From Dioszegia crocea (Eukaryota > Basidiomycota > Tremellomycetes > Tremellales > Bulleribasidiaceae), in the NCBI GenBank assembly GCA_001600615.1, contig BCKK01000002.1, positions 1,270,809-1,334,808 of the forward strand: a stretch of DNA of 64,000 nt, in the 5' to 3' direction. Position numbers and translations under genes: made by a program. Shown here one piece after another: positions 10,892 through 23,580 of the stretch (position 1 is the stretch's first letter; each line of letters starts with the position of its first letter). The notes beneath the pieces are model-generated. The model was not told the DNA's origin. It did not search any database and saw nothing but the letters and a program-made list of their open reading frames with translations.

Positions 10892-13800
10892 ATGTCAAAG
10901 TCGCTCGAATTCGACTCTCCCCTTCACCCTATCAGCCAGAACTCCGGCGAGATGGGTATCTTTGGCCCTCCCCGACCTGCTTTCTCCGCTCTCGACGAGC
11001 CGGACTCCTTACCACCAATGCAACGACCGTCTCTCCCTGGTCGGCGACGATCCTCATACTTCCCTGGATCATTCAGCCATAACCCAGGTTCTATCAGTCT
11101 ACAGTCGGGCGACATTCGCCGAGATTCCAAGGCCCCCGACCTACACACGCCCGGTACGACAGTCAACTTCCAGACCACCATCTGGGGTCGCAGACTTTCC
11201 CAGGCCATTGTGCCTGCATCCGTTCGGAAAGCCTCGCTGGCCAAAGCAGCGCGTGATAGGAATCCATCTCACTATCGGATGGGAGAGACCTTCCGGGATG
11301 AAGGCCAGGAAGCTACCATGGCGGACACCTTCTATAATGCACGGCTGAGTCTGGATGAGGCGGACGAGGATGAGAAGATCGCTCTTCAGGAGAAGATTGC
11401 TCGGTTAAGAGCGGCGAAGGGAAAAGGCAGGGAAGTTGGGCAGAGCTCGGACGGATGGCAGTTGAAGCTGGGGTGGGAGGCCGGTCCACCTAAGGGCTCG
11501 AAGGTGGCCAGGACCAACTCGAAACGGACAAGCAAACACCGTCACAAGCGAGTCATGCGAGACCTTGATACCGATCTCGACGCCTACAACGCTTATGCTC
11601 AGAACGGTCTCGCAGCCTTGACCAGATCGACAACGAATGGAGCGATATCAATGCATTCGCACCTGCCATCAGTGACCTCCCTACATTCGGAACTCGACTC
11701 CCGCTCGGACCATCCTCCTGGTCTGTTGGATGCAGCGGATATCTTGGCGGAGGAGAACACTCGGCCGAAAGCTGTACCTGTCGGGGACGGTTTCGACGCG
11801 CTGGACATTATGGCGGACCACATCTTCCGGATAGGGGTACAGCGGAAGAAGTGGTTTAAGGCGCCAAAAATGGGCGTACAGCGGGACGGGATTGCGACTG
11901 GGGTGTCGATCAGGGCAAAGGCGGGGTTGTACAGGACTTACCCGGTGGATTACGAGCCACTGCGCGAATTTGAGGAGGCCGTGACGAGGCTGAACCCAGA
12001 GGTACGTCGAGATATTCAGGATTTGGACACCGCTCATTGTCAGGTCGCTATCAAGGTGGATTCTCAAATCGTTCGCAGCATCATGCGCACTTACATGTGA
12101 GCAGAATTTGTTGGCGTCAGACCCACTCAAGCTGACTATAATAGTGATCCGGCGCCCGTGATGTCGGAGCTCATCATTGACGCCAATACCCGAATCCAAA
12201 TCCTTGATACCATCCCTCATCTCGCACGGGCGCGGAAACATCAATACGCCGCTTTCATCCGGTCGGAGGGAGTGCTAGTGGTCTGGGTGGACTTGGTGGA
12301 TGACATCATCCCTGCGGCGGAAGATCTAGAGGATGCCCTGATACAATTCATCTGGAGAGGGGAGGAGGAGAACAAGAAGAACAATCAGGCGATGCAGATT
12401 GCAGATCAGGAGAAGAGGGATGAGGCAGAGTTGGCGGACGCTGTAAGTGTCAAGGAAGAGGATATGGACCCAGAGGATATCGAGATGCGTAAGGTGAAGC
12501 GGCATTGGAGGGAGCGACCTACGAAGCTGATCGCTCCCTTGCTGGATGGTATGGCTATCATTCTGTGTTTGGCCATTCTCTCGCTCGGTCTAAGTAAGTC
12601 ATGCCATCCGTCCTAGGACTACCTCGCTGATGTGTCAGGAACGCTAGTCATAGAGTATCTATTGGATGGCGGAGCTGTACGCTTCGTCCTCGCAATGTTC
12701 ATCCCGGCCCTGGCCTGTGTGGCAGCATTCGCTTGCCTTTGTCTTGTCTCCTCTATAGTCAGTCTATCACTCTCGCCATGAATGCAAACCGTACTGACGC
12801 TACAGTGGCAAATCATCGGACCCATCCGACAGTGTACTCAGAACTCAATGTACTATTCCGGAATCGCACCAAAGCGCACCATGGGGGAGCTATCTCATGT
12901 GACCATCCAAATGCCAGTATACAAAGAGAGTCTGGACGAGGTCATTCGGCCAACTATAGAATCGCTCAAGAAGGCTATCACCACGTGAGTCTGATTGTGG
13001 TCGGTTACAAAGCCATCGACTAAACTCACAGGTACGAACGTCAAGGTGGGAGTGCGGGCATCATCATCTGCGACGACGGTCTTCAGCTACTCTCAGTCGA
13101 GGAGGCAAACAAGCGTCGCCGATTCTATTTCGACAACAACATCGCCTATGTCGCTCGACCGGGCCATAATGTCGACGGCTTCATTCGAAAAGGTCGATTC
13201 AAGAAGGCAGGGAATATGAATTACGCCAACGCTCTCTCCCTTCGTATTGAGGAACTCATGGATGGAATGAGGCCACATGCCCTCGCGCTACATCCCGAGG
13301 GTCACTTTTGGTCCGACAACGATGAAAACGCACTGTATGACACGGCGCTTGCACAGGTCCTCGAAGAGAAGCAGGGCGAAGCGTGGGCGTCAGGCAATCT
13401 TCGAATCGGCAGTATCCTACTCCTTATCGACTCCGACACTCGAGTGCCCGAGGACTGCTTCGCCGATGCGGTATCTGAGATGGCCGAGTCTCCTGAGGTC
13501 GCCATCATTCAGCATGCGTCAGGGGTCATGCAGGTGGCGCATCACTTCTTTGAGAATGGTGTTGCACACTTTACGAGGGGTATCCAAGGGGCCATATCGT
13601 ACTGCTGTGCCAGTGGAGAAGTGGCACCTTTTGTAGGACACAACGCGTAGGTCTACCTCTTTGTCCTACTGTACTGGACTGACATGGTCAGCTTTATCCG
13701 CTGGACTGCACTACAAGAGTGTATGTTTGTCGATCCTGATGACGGAGTCAGCAAGATTTGGTCGGAGGATCATGTCTCGGAAGACTTCCAGATCGCCGTC

Positions 13801-14909
13801 GCTCTGCAAATGAAGGTAAGTCTTTGCCTTCACCGCGTATTTTGCAAAGATCATCGCTTACGTTGACAGGGCTATGTTGTACGCTGGGCTTCGTATACCA
13901 ACGGCGAGTTCGAGGAGGGCGTCTCGCTCACTTGCGATGACGAACTCAATCGGTGGCAGAAATACGCGTTCGGTTGCTCGTAAGTCTACTTACCTGATTG
14001 CATGGCTCGACCCCGTCTGACCATCAGTGAACTCGTCTTCCATCCCCTCAAATCCTGGCTCCGCCGTGGGCCCATCACCCCGCTCTATCGGAATTTCCTT
14101 TGGTCCAACATCCCAATCCACTCCAAACTCACCATCTCGGGCTATATCTTCTCCTACTACGCCATCTCGTGCGCATGGTTTTTGACTGTCGCCAACTACT
14201 TCATCAAGGGTTGGAACTGTAAGCTGTTTGCTACTCCTCTATCCTGTCTTGTCTAACATACCAGTACCGATTGATGATTACTATCTCTCTTCGTGGTCCA
14301 TCACTCTGGTCTGCCTAGTACTCTTTGGCGGTATCGCGAACGTAGCTTTCATCACGCTTCGATACCGGCTCAAGACACCCGACGCTGCGGAAATGAGCTG
14401 GAACCAGATCAAATGGATACGTACGTCTTCTCCTGCCCCATCGCTGTTTCTTTTGAGCTGACGTGGGCAGCTTTCTTCTCAATCTTCTTTTCGGGTATGA
14501 GTCTGCCCATGTCTGCCGCTCTTGCCAGTCATCTCGTCGGCTACAACATGACGTGAGTTTGCGTCCAAAGGTCTCCAGAGCTGTGCTGACAGTCCAGCTG
14601 GTCTACGACCGTCAAAACGGTGCAAAAATCCAACTTCTTCCTCCAAGTTCCACTCGTTTGGAAACGCTTCTACCCTCAACTGACCTTCTTTGGCATTATG
14701 CTTGTAAGTCCCATATTCAGCTTAGCCTGTCGAGGGATTGACATTGATAACCTCAGATCGGCATGATCATCATGGCCACCGTCACCGCCATACCGAGTGG
14801 ATGGCGTATCTACTCTCTTGAAGTCATCGTCCCCCTATCACTCATTGGCGGCAGCCACATCCTCTACCCCTTCGCCCTCAACCCATGGTTCTTGTCATTC
14901 TCATTCTAG
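10892..14909 (+). CDS. Family 2 glycosyltransferase, membrane, copy B
   Basis: This is the divergent paralogue of the gene at 6664-10061. The true ATG is at 10892 (MSKSLEFDSPL). The leader of about 400 residues is rich in Ser, Pro and basic residues. A conserved block shared with copy A follows (ELIIDANTRIQIL), then membrane segments near 12520-12780. The catalytic region has VTIQMPVYKE, CDDG, DSDTRVPEDCF, GEVAPFVGHNAF, SEDF and LNRWQKYAFGCSE. Further membrane helices follow, ending NPWFLSFSF before the TAG. The two proteins match almost without gaps from IQMPVYKE to the C-terminus but diverge in the N-terminal leader, as expected of an old duplication with the catalytic core under constraint. 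The intron near 12099-12155 uses GTGAGC and restores YIDPAPVMSE. Confidence 0.87.
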
Positions 14910-15296
14910 ACCTCAACATTCCTCGGACATTTCTCATCTGGACACAGCGCAGTTTCCTTTGGAAGTATAATTGCATCGCACATTGTAGACTAGACATATT
15001 TTGTAGCTCCATGTAGACCTTGCAGGCTTAGATTTGGGCTTTACAGCGCCAGTCGGACCGCTCGGACAGGCGATGCCGCTTCCTCATCGGGAACTCTTGC
15101 CGATAAGGGAATTCCTTATCTCTCGTAAGAGAAATTCTTGACGGATGACAATCCCGTCTGTATCTTCCTCGCCCCCGCCTTTCCTCCGGATGCAGAAGCG
15201 GTATAAAGGCTGCGATGCGATGTCGATTCTCCCTAGCCATCTCACATCGCCACTTGACCGCTCACACCCCTATCGACTCGTCCGAATCCTGCCACC
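14910..15296 (+). promoter_or_regulatory. Old yellow enzyme promoter with GATA palindrome and TATA box
   Basis: TATAAA stands at 15202-15207, about 95 bases before the ATG. At 15102-15120 two GATAAG sites face each other as a perfect inverted repeat (GATAAGG, five bases, CCTTATC), and a short hairpin (TCTC, GTAA, GAGA) follows. Paired GATA sites are classic targets of fungal GATA factors for nitrogen or iron control; which factor acts here is unknown. The first part of the interval is the 3' region of the glycosyltransferase gene. Confidence 0.5.
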
Positions 15297-16980
<1,684 letters not shown>

Positions 16981-17190
16981 GTGGTGTGACTAAGTGTCGG
17001 GTGGAATCTGAGCTGATGCCCCAGATTGGGAGAGATCTATGTTTGAGCGACTACGTCATGGGGCTCAAGCTGGGGGTTACGTCGATGTTGTACACTTAAC
17101 GGGTTGAAGGGTCAGAGGAGGTCAGGCGACCAAGTTGTTAGCTTTCAGGTATACATTCAATCTAGATGCAAAGGTTCATTCCAAAAACCC

Positions 17191-20100
17191 TTATTCCTCG
17201 ACTTCCATCCCGTCGACTTCTGCCTCGTCATCCTCATCAGGCCGTCCGGTCCGATCCACAATCTCCGTAATCTGAGGAGGCTTGAACTCTTCTGACCACT
17301 AATACAAATCAGCAGTGTTCAACTTGTCCTTTGCCAAAGACAGACAACAGACGCACCTTGGGGAACTGTCTCTTGTACAGATTCATACAGACCGTGTCCA
17401 TGCCCTGGATCGGCCCGTCAAAGTGGGCCTTGAAGTACCCATGCGTACCCAGCGCCTCGGTGATGTGTCCCACTTTCCCAAGTTTCGTATGCAGTTCGAT
17501 GGGCTTGAAGAAGTCGACGTCGTCCCTGTCGAAGAACATGTATCGGATCGTAGCTGTCTTTTTGTGAATCTTGAAGGGGTGGCCAGTGAGGATGAGGCGC
17601 TTCGCGGCGATACGTGTAGGGTCAGGTGGGAGTGGAGTGCCCATTGCTACTAGACTTGGGACTGGGCCGTCAGCCACGCCAAGCAAATGGGCACATTTAG
17701 CGACTGGACTCACCCTGATCTTCGCCTTCGTCCTTCAACATGATCACGCCGGACTTTCCAAATGTGATTGGTCCAAAGCAAGTGGCCACTGTCGCCTGTC
17801 CCGGCCGGAGATACTTCTCACTCTTGTGCACGTTGTTCACGCCGCGACCTCCACCGCGGATATGCTGGGAGTAGACTGGTCGAACGACATAGCGCCGAGG
17901 GCCAACACAGAGTATGAGAGGGTCCTGATGTGTCAGCTAGATCACATTCAGACAATACGCAGGACTCACCTTTGCCTTGACAGGCTCGTCGTACTCGGTG
18001 TTGCGCTGAACGACAAAGTGAATCACGGACTGCTTGTGCTCGTGCTGAAGCAGACCATGGAGGATGAAGGGTAGGGCAGAGTTGTGAGTCTCCAGCACCC
18101 GTTTGGGGACATTCTGCAGCACAATTGTAACTCTCGTTCCTGCCTATGGAACCATCAGCTTAATCCCCCATAGACGTCCTTTCTCGAAAGTGCAGTACCT
18201 ACCTTGATGCCCACTTCCCGCCCTTCCCGCTCGACCCTCTTCCTCGTTCCGCCCCAACTCTCAAATTGGAATATCCGCGCATAGTCCTCCGGGAGGTTCT
18301 CATATGGGTCCCATGGACTGGTCCTGAACGACTTCAGACCCCTGAACCGCTGGAATCGAGTCCGAGCGGGAATATGTCTGGGCGTGTCAATCTCATCCGG
18401 GAACGCCTGGTCTTCCTCGGCCGCACGAGCACGCTCTTTGAGATACGCAGCGTACCTATCAACATCAGCCATATCCTGCTAGCCAATGAAGGTTGACCTA
18501 CTCTCGCTCTTCCTGCTCCGGATCCAAATCCCGATGCACCTCGCTCCTCCGTGAATCAAGCTCAATCTCTTCAGTCTCCTCGCCCTCGATTCCCGTCCCA
18601 TCTTCGCCTAATCCTCCCTCATCATCCATCCCATCGGAGTCATCCCCGCTATCATCGTCATCATCATCATCCGCGCCCTCCGCATCATCCCCGACGATCC
18701 ACGCAGCCTGGTACGCGCTCGTGCCTTTCGGCACCCTCTTTGTTCTCGCACCGTCTTCTCCTCCTATCCGTGAGGGTCCCGATCCGCCAGCCATCTCCTC
18801 CTCCGTCGGCCACGTCTGCTCATTCGCAAGCGGGTCCGGAATATTGGTGGCCGTAAGATCATCGGCCGCTTCGCCGGGTGCAGAGAGAGTCGCAGTAGTG
18901 TCCTCCTCGATTGACATCATGGCGGCCTTCTGATGTGGCTTTGCGGCGAGAGCGAGCGAAGATGGAGGTGCGCGGAGGATCTGCGGGCCAATGTCAGTCT
19001 GGTAGTCCAAATAAATTGCGATGACGCTAGACTCACATGAGCAACCTGGAAATCGCCCTGTCCAGGGATATGCACAAGCCTATCCGCGCTCAAACAACCG
19101 CCTCTGACCGTCCCGGTAATCTCCAATCGTCCCATATCCTCCGATGATCCCTCGGCACCCTCGGCCTGAGGCACCCATCTCACGCCCTCACTGCCCTCAG
19201 CAATCAGGTACGCCCTGCCCTCATCCCGACTCGTCTTGGGCGTAGCTTCGCAAAGAGCTCGGGCAAGAAGTGCGGATTCGTTTGGCGTATCGGCCGAGTA
19301 GACCTTTTCGGCGGATGGGAAGAAATAGCGTGTGAATGAGAGGAGGGACTTATGAATTCCTGTTCGAGTTTGGGGAGTGATGGGGTCGTCCTCTGGGGCC
19401 TGAGATGTCAGACATATATCAAGACCTGTGAAAAGTTGGAGACAGTCGTACCTGAACGCATGGAACAATCTCCACACCACCACATTGAGCCTGGAGACAC
19501 CGCAGAACCGCCTCGCCTTCCAACTGCACTTCCCGCTCAGAGCTCATGAGGAGCACAACGTAGTCGCTGACCAGTGCCGCATCGAGCGCTGCATAGACGG
19601 ATAGGGGAGGAAGGACGTTGATCTGAAGAGTGGTCTTGAATCGAGGAGCGCGAATGAGGTAGGTGCCCGTCGACCTGACGGTCGAGGTGACTTCTGCAAG
19701 TTCCGTGTCAGGTAGGCCGAGTGACGGGAGAAGCTCAAGGATGAATCGTCTAGGGGCAAGGTTGGATATCAGTGGGATGATTGTGATTATACGAGGTGCT
19801 CCGCCTGGATGTCAGTGGGGTACTTCTCGTTAACACAAGGGACGACTTACCTCCGCCACTGCTCGTACTGAAGAATTTGACATCTTCAGATACATTCCTC
19901 CGCTTTAATTCCCTCTTTTGCGCATTGGCATTCAGACGTGCCTTCTTTGTAGCTGAAGCAAGCTGTTTACCACCCTTTGTGCTAACGCCTGAGCTGACAA
20001 TTTTACCTGAGGGGTCAGCCGGCTCTGGAGGCAAGCGAAATGCCCGCATGTTGGCAGGGAGACCGACCCTTCGCAGCTGCTTTTAGAGACCCTTTGGACG

Positions 20101-20222
20101 AGTGCTTCGATTTGAAGTTCTTGTTGTTCTGTGCTGTGTGAGCTTGACATCTTACTCGGGACAATGGGAGACGGTCTCACCTGCTTGATCGTCGGTCGGT
20201 GGGAGTGTTGTTCGGCCGTCAT
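17191..20222 (-). CDS. TSR1: Ribosome maturation factor Tsr1
   Basis: This is a Bms1-related, GTPase-like factor without catalysis that binds late nuclear and cytoplasmic pre-40S particles. The N-terminus (HSHRPTIKQ, intron, NNKNFKSKHSSKGSLK) is the diagnostic Tsr1 start. Next come the G-like domain (APRIITIIPLISNLAP), an AARP2CN-type segment, a very acidic linker with a run of seven Asp (about 18630-18680), then SFRTSPWDPYENLPEDYARIF and the C-terminal DUF663 region (TGHPFKIHKKTATIRYMFF, FKAHFDGPIQGMDTVCMNLY). It ends GMEVEE. The ATG at 20222 opens a short first exon of 14 codons. It shares a 374-base divergent promoter holding CACGTG with the small membrane protein gene. Confidence 0.93.
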
Positions 20223-20596
20223 CGTATCGATGGGTGCACTCGGGCTGTGACAGTGGATTTTCCGCCAAGGTTTGCGAGTTCTCTCTTGCCCTTAGATAAG
20301 ACTGTATCGTGGTTCTTTCTAGGCTGATAGTGACTGGTTCGTGTTGGTAACTTCATCATAGCTGCAACTTTTCATCAGCGGTCAGCTGGCGCGAGAAGAT
20401 TTCAGATCGTCACGTGACAACATTACGGCACCTCGCTTATCTCGCCAACCCTCCCCTTCAGTCTAGCCCAGAGCTCAGAGCTCAATCTTGCTTTGGACAT
20501 TACCTGTACACCAGACCGACAGACGTCTGAAGTCGACCTAGCTACCAGATCTTGACCGATCTCTGTCAGGTGCTAGACCCTGGATATCAGACTAAA
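20223..20596. promoter_or_regulatory. Divergent promoter of TSR1 and small membrane protein gene
   Basis: An extended palindrome GTCACGTGAC, with CACGTG at 20411-20416, lies roughly midway. Such E-boxes bind Cbf1 or other bHLH factors in fungi. No TATA box is obvious and no further gene is seen. Confidence 0.45.
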
Positions 20597-20999
20597 ATGG
20601 ACGAGGGTCTATTCCTCTTCATGATATTCTGCGGTTTCCTCTGGTACGTCCGCTGTCGCAGGCTGTCGCTCAACCTTACCCCTCACCCAAGCTGACTGCT
20701 ACAGCCTACTAGCCCTGATCTTCTGCTTCCTCTCCACATGTATCGGCGGCCCTATCCGCCGGTCCGACATAGTCTCCGCCCTCTCATTCCCCACGCCAAC
20801 GAGTATCAGAGCGCGAGATGAGGCACGCCGGAAACGCCTGATGGAGCGCCAGAGGCTGGGGTGGGACAGGGACGAGGATGTAGGGGAAGGCTACGAGATG
20901 GGAAGTCTGGGAGGTGGCAGTGGGGTTGAGAGGACAGGAGTAGGAGGCGATGATTGGGAGATGATGCGTAGATCCGGAGGAAGAGGGGGAATGTATTGA
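20597..20999 (+). CDS. Small single-pass membrane protein, unknown
   Basis: Two exons (20597-20643 and 20705-20999, intron GTACGT...ACAG) give 113 residues. The first 35 residues are a hydrophobic helix (LFLFMIFCGFLCLLALIFCF) with several Cys and almost no preceding sequence. A basic stretch (RARDEARRKRLMERQR) follows, then an acidic and Gly-rich tail ending SGGRGGMY. This suggests an N-terminal signal anchor with a cytosolic charged tail. I recognise no family. Exon lengths add to an exact codon multiple, which supports the model. Confidence 0.6.
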
Positions 21000-21102
21000 T
21001 TCAGACTTCATCACACTGCCTACTTGACTTCAAGCTACAGGATGTGCAGAACTCCGGGGTACAGATATTACATTGGATGAATGTGCGATCTTTTCCGTGA
21101 TC

Positions 21103-23335
21103 CTACTTTTTGACGCTGTTAAGACAGGTTCCCTGGACCACCAACTTGGTGATGCAGTACTCGTCCGTACCAGCGTGTGCTCCCTCTTTACCATAGCCGC
21201 TCTCCTTGACACCACCAAAGGGACTAGACAGTGATCAGCCGACGTACCAGGACCTAACCACTGGTAAAGGCAGACTCACATGACAGATTGGGAGATAGCT
21301 CCAGTGTTAGCGGCCACCATGCCCACTTCCAACTGCTCAGCGACGCGCCATATCCTATCTGCGTCCTTGGAGAAGAAGTAGCCCGCCAGGCCAACAGTAG
21401 CGGCGTTCGCTAGTTTCTTGCACGCGTCAGCTTGGGCAGTTGGACAGGAGAAGATGAGAAAGGGATCCACTCACAATAACCTCGTCCTCGGTCGAGAATT
21501 TGATCAGTGCCGCCAAAGGACCAAACGTCTCTTCGTCATTGAGAAGCTACATGTCATCAGTACTTTTCGGATGCGTCTAAAATGCTGTATCGAACTTACA
21601 CATTCGGTGTTCACGTCAATGAGGACGGTGGGTTGGACGATAGTTCCCTCTCCACGCTCTCCGCCAACAAGCACCTTTGCGCCCTTGGACTTTGCGTCTT
21701 CAATGTGCTCAATGACCTTGTCGGCTTGGCGTTTGTGGATAAGAGGGCCGTGTGTACTAAATCGGTCAGTTTCGTCAAGTAAACCATGAGGTTCTCACTC
21801 ACACGCCCTCGTCGAAACCGGGTCCAACCTTGAATTGCTTAACCTTCTCAGCCAAAGCTTTGGCGAACTTGTCGTACACGGCTTCCCTGTTTGCATCAGC
21901 CGACTGACATCGGGGTTCGGGGTCAGGCATAGCGACTCACTGGACATATATCCTGTTGGCTGTCCGTCGTCAGCGCTTATACGAAAAAGCTGTGAGGGGG
22001 AGACTTACCGCATACACATGTCTGACCTGATCCACGGAACTTGCTAGCGATCGTTCCGGCCACGGCGGTCTCTATATCGGCATCCTCAAATACGATCAAT
22101 GGCGCGTTTCTGCGATATCAGCATGGTCCTTGTCGTGTGTTCATAAGCAAAACTCACCCTCCCAGTTCCAAGCTCATCTTCTTCAAAGAGCTCGAGCAGT
22201 TCTTGGCCAGGATCTTACCAACACGGGTAGAGCCGGTGAAAGACACCTTCTTGATTTTGGGGTTGGTGGTCAATTCTTCGCCGATCTGGTTGATGTTCTT
22301 ATCGCAAGTGACGACATTGAGCACACCGTCTGGGACACCGGCCCGTTTAGCGAGCTACGGCTATCAGCACGAGTTTGCACCAGAGTGGCAGGAGACATAC
22401 CTCCATGATGGCCAAGTTGGTGTATGGTGTCTCGGCAGGGACCTTGATGACGGCTGTGCAACCGACAGCAAGCACAGGTCCGATCTTGCGGGCAATCATA
22501 GCGGCAGGGAAGTTCCAGCTGATTAATCAGCTCATGCTGGCTGTGAATGGATAATGACAACTCACGGCACTAGCAAAGCGCAAACACCAACGGGTTGCTT
22601 AATGGTGAAGTTCCTAGTTCCGGGAATGGAGCATGGAATAGTGTCACCGTTCGTACGCACAGCCTCGCCAGCGAACCACTGGATGAAGCTCGCAGCGTAG
22701 ACAGCCTCCGCCTTGGCGTCGTTCCAAGACTTGCCATTCTCCCAGACGATCAACCGAGTGATGTCGTCCAGACGCTCCTGGAAGAGTGCGTGGAACTTGA
22801 CCAGGATAGTCTGACGCTCATTGGGTGAGGTCATGCGGTAAGTCTGGAATGCCTCGTATGCCGTGTCGACGGCTTTGCGGATGTCGTTCACAGTCATTTC
22901 GGGGCAGGTACCGATAGTCTTTCCGGTCGCAGGGTCTGACAGTCAGTCGTATGCCTTTGTGTTGCCGAATCAGGTGTCACACGCAGACTCACTGTCGACT
23001 TCAAAGGTCTTGCCGTCTTCAGCGTCGACAAACTTGCCGTTGATGATGCCTTTCTGGATGAACAGAGTAGGGTCATCGAGACCGAGCTGGCGAGTCAGCG
23101 TACATCTAAGCTTGAATATGAAGTGACTCACTGGGTTCTCCTTGGAGATGCTCTTGGGCCAGTTCGACATCTTGCGAGAGAGATGGGGGAGTGAGAGTAG
23201 CGCTGAACGGGCGGGGATGGGTGGGGATGCGAGCAGAGAAGCTGTTCTGATGAGGGATTTGGCTATGAGTGAAGCCGTGGGAGATGTTATTGATGTAAAT
23301 ATGGATGAAGTAAGTTGTCTATTGACGATGCGCAT
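21103..23335 (-). CDS. UGA2: NAD(P)-dependent succinate-semialdehyde dehydrogenase
   Basis: An aldehyde dehydrogenase of the succinate-semialdehyde class, the last step of the GABA shunt. Visible motifs are the cofactor-site [29 protein letters not shown], the general-base Glu in LELGGNAP, and the catalytic Cys in [11 protein letters not shown], then [15 protein letters not shown] near the end. Seven or more short introns cut the gene; the stop is at 21103-21105. The ATG at 23335 adds about 55 residues rich in Ser, Thr, Leu and Arg with no acid ([18 protein letters not shown]), a typical mitochondrial presequence; a second ATG at 23170 ([13 protein letters not shown]) would give a cytosolic form. 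Yeast Uga2 is cytosolic, so the extension is notable. The neighbouring gamma-glutamyltransferase is divergent. Confidence 0.88.
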
Positions 23336-23580
23336 CTGAGTGATGGAGGGCAAGGGAGGAAATAGATAGGCGATGGCCTTCGCGTCGGGAAGAGGGAGGG
23401 TCGGGCAACTCTAACCTTTAAGCGGTGGGGCTCCACTTACGGCAGCGTCCAACTCCCCCGGGACCATCATCTCCCCTCGGCCATGAATGGATGATGCGTC
23501 TATGCCCGAACGAATGAATCTCTGCCAGTAGCATCTGCTTCAACTTCATTGATTATACACCTCCAGACTCCCCTACAGTC

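Noticed and set aside
18493..18933. 146-codon Ser-rich plus-strand frame
   Set aside because: It is the complement of the Asp/Glu-rich linker of Tsr1; Ser runs mirror Asp/Glu codons.
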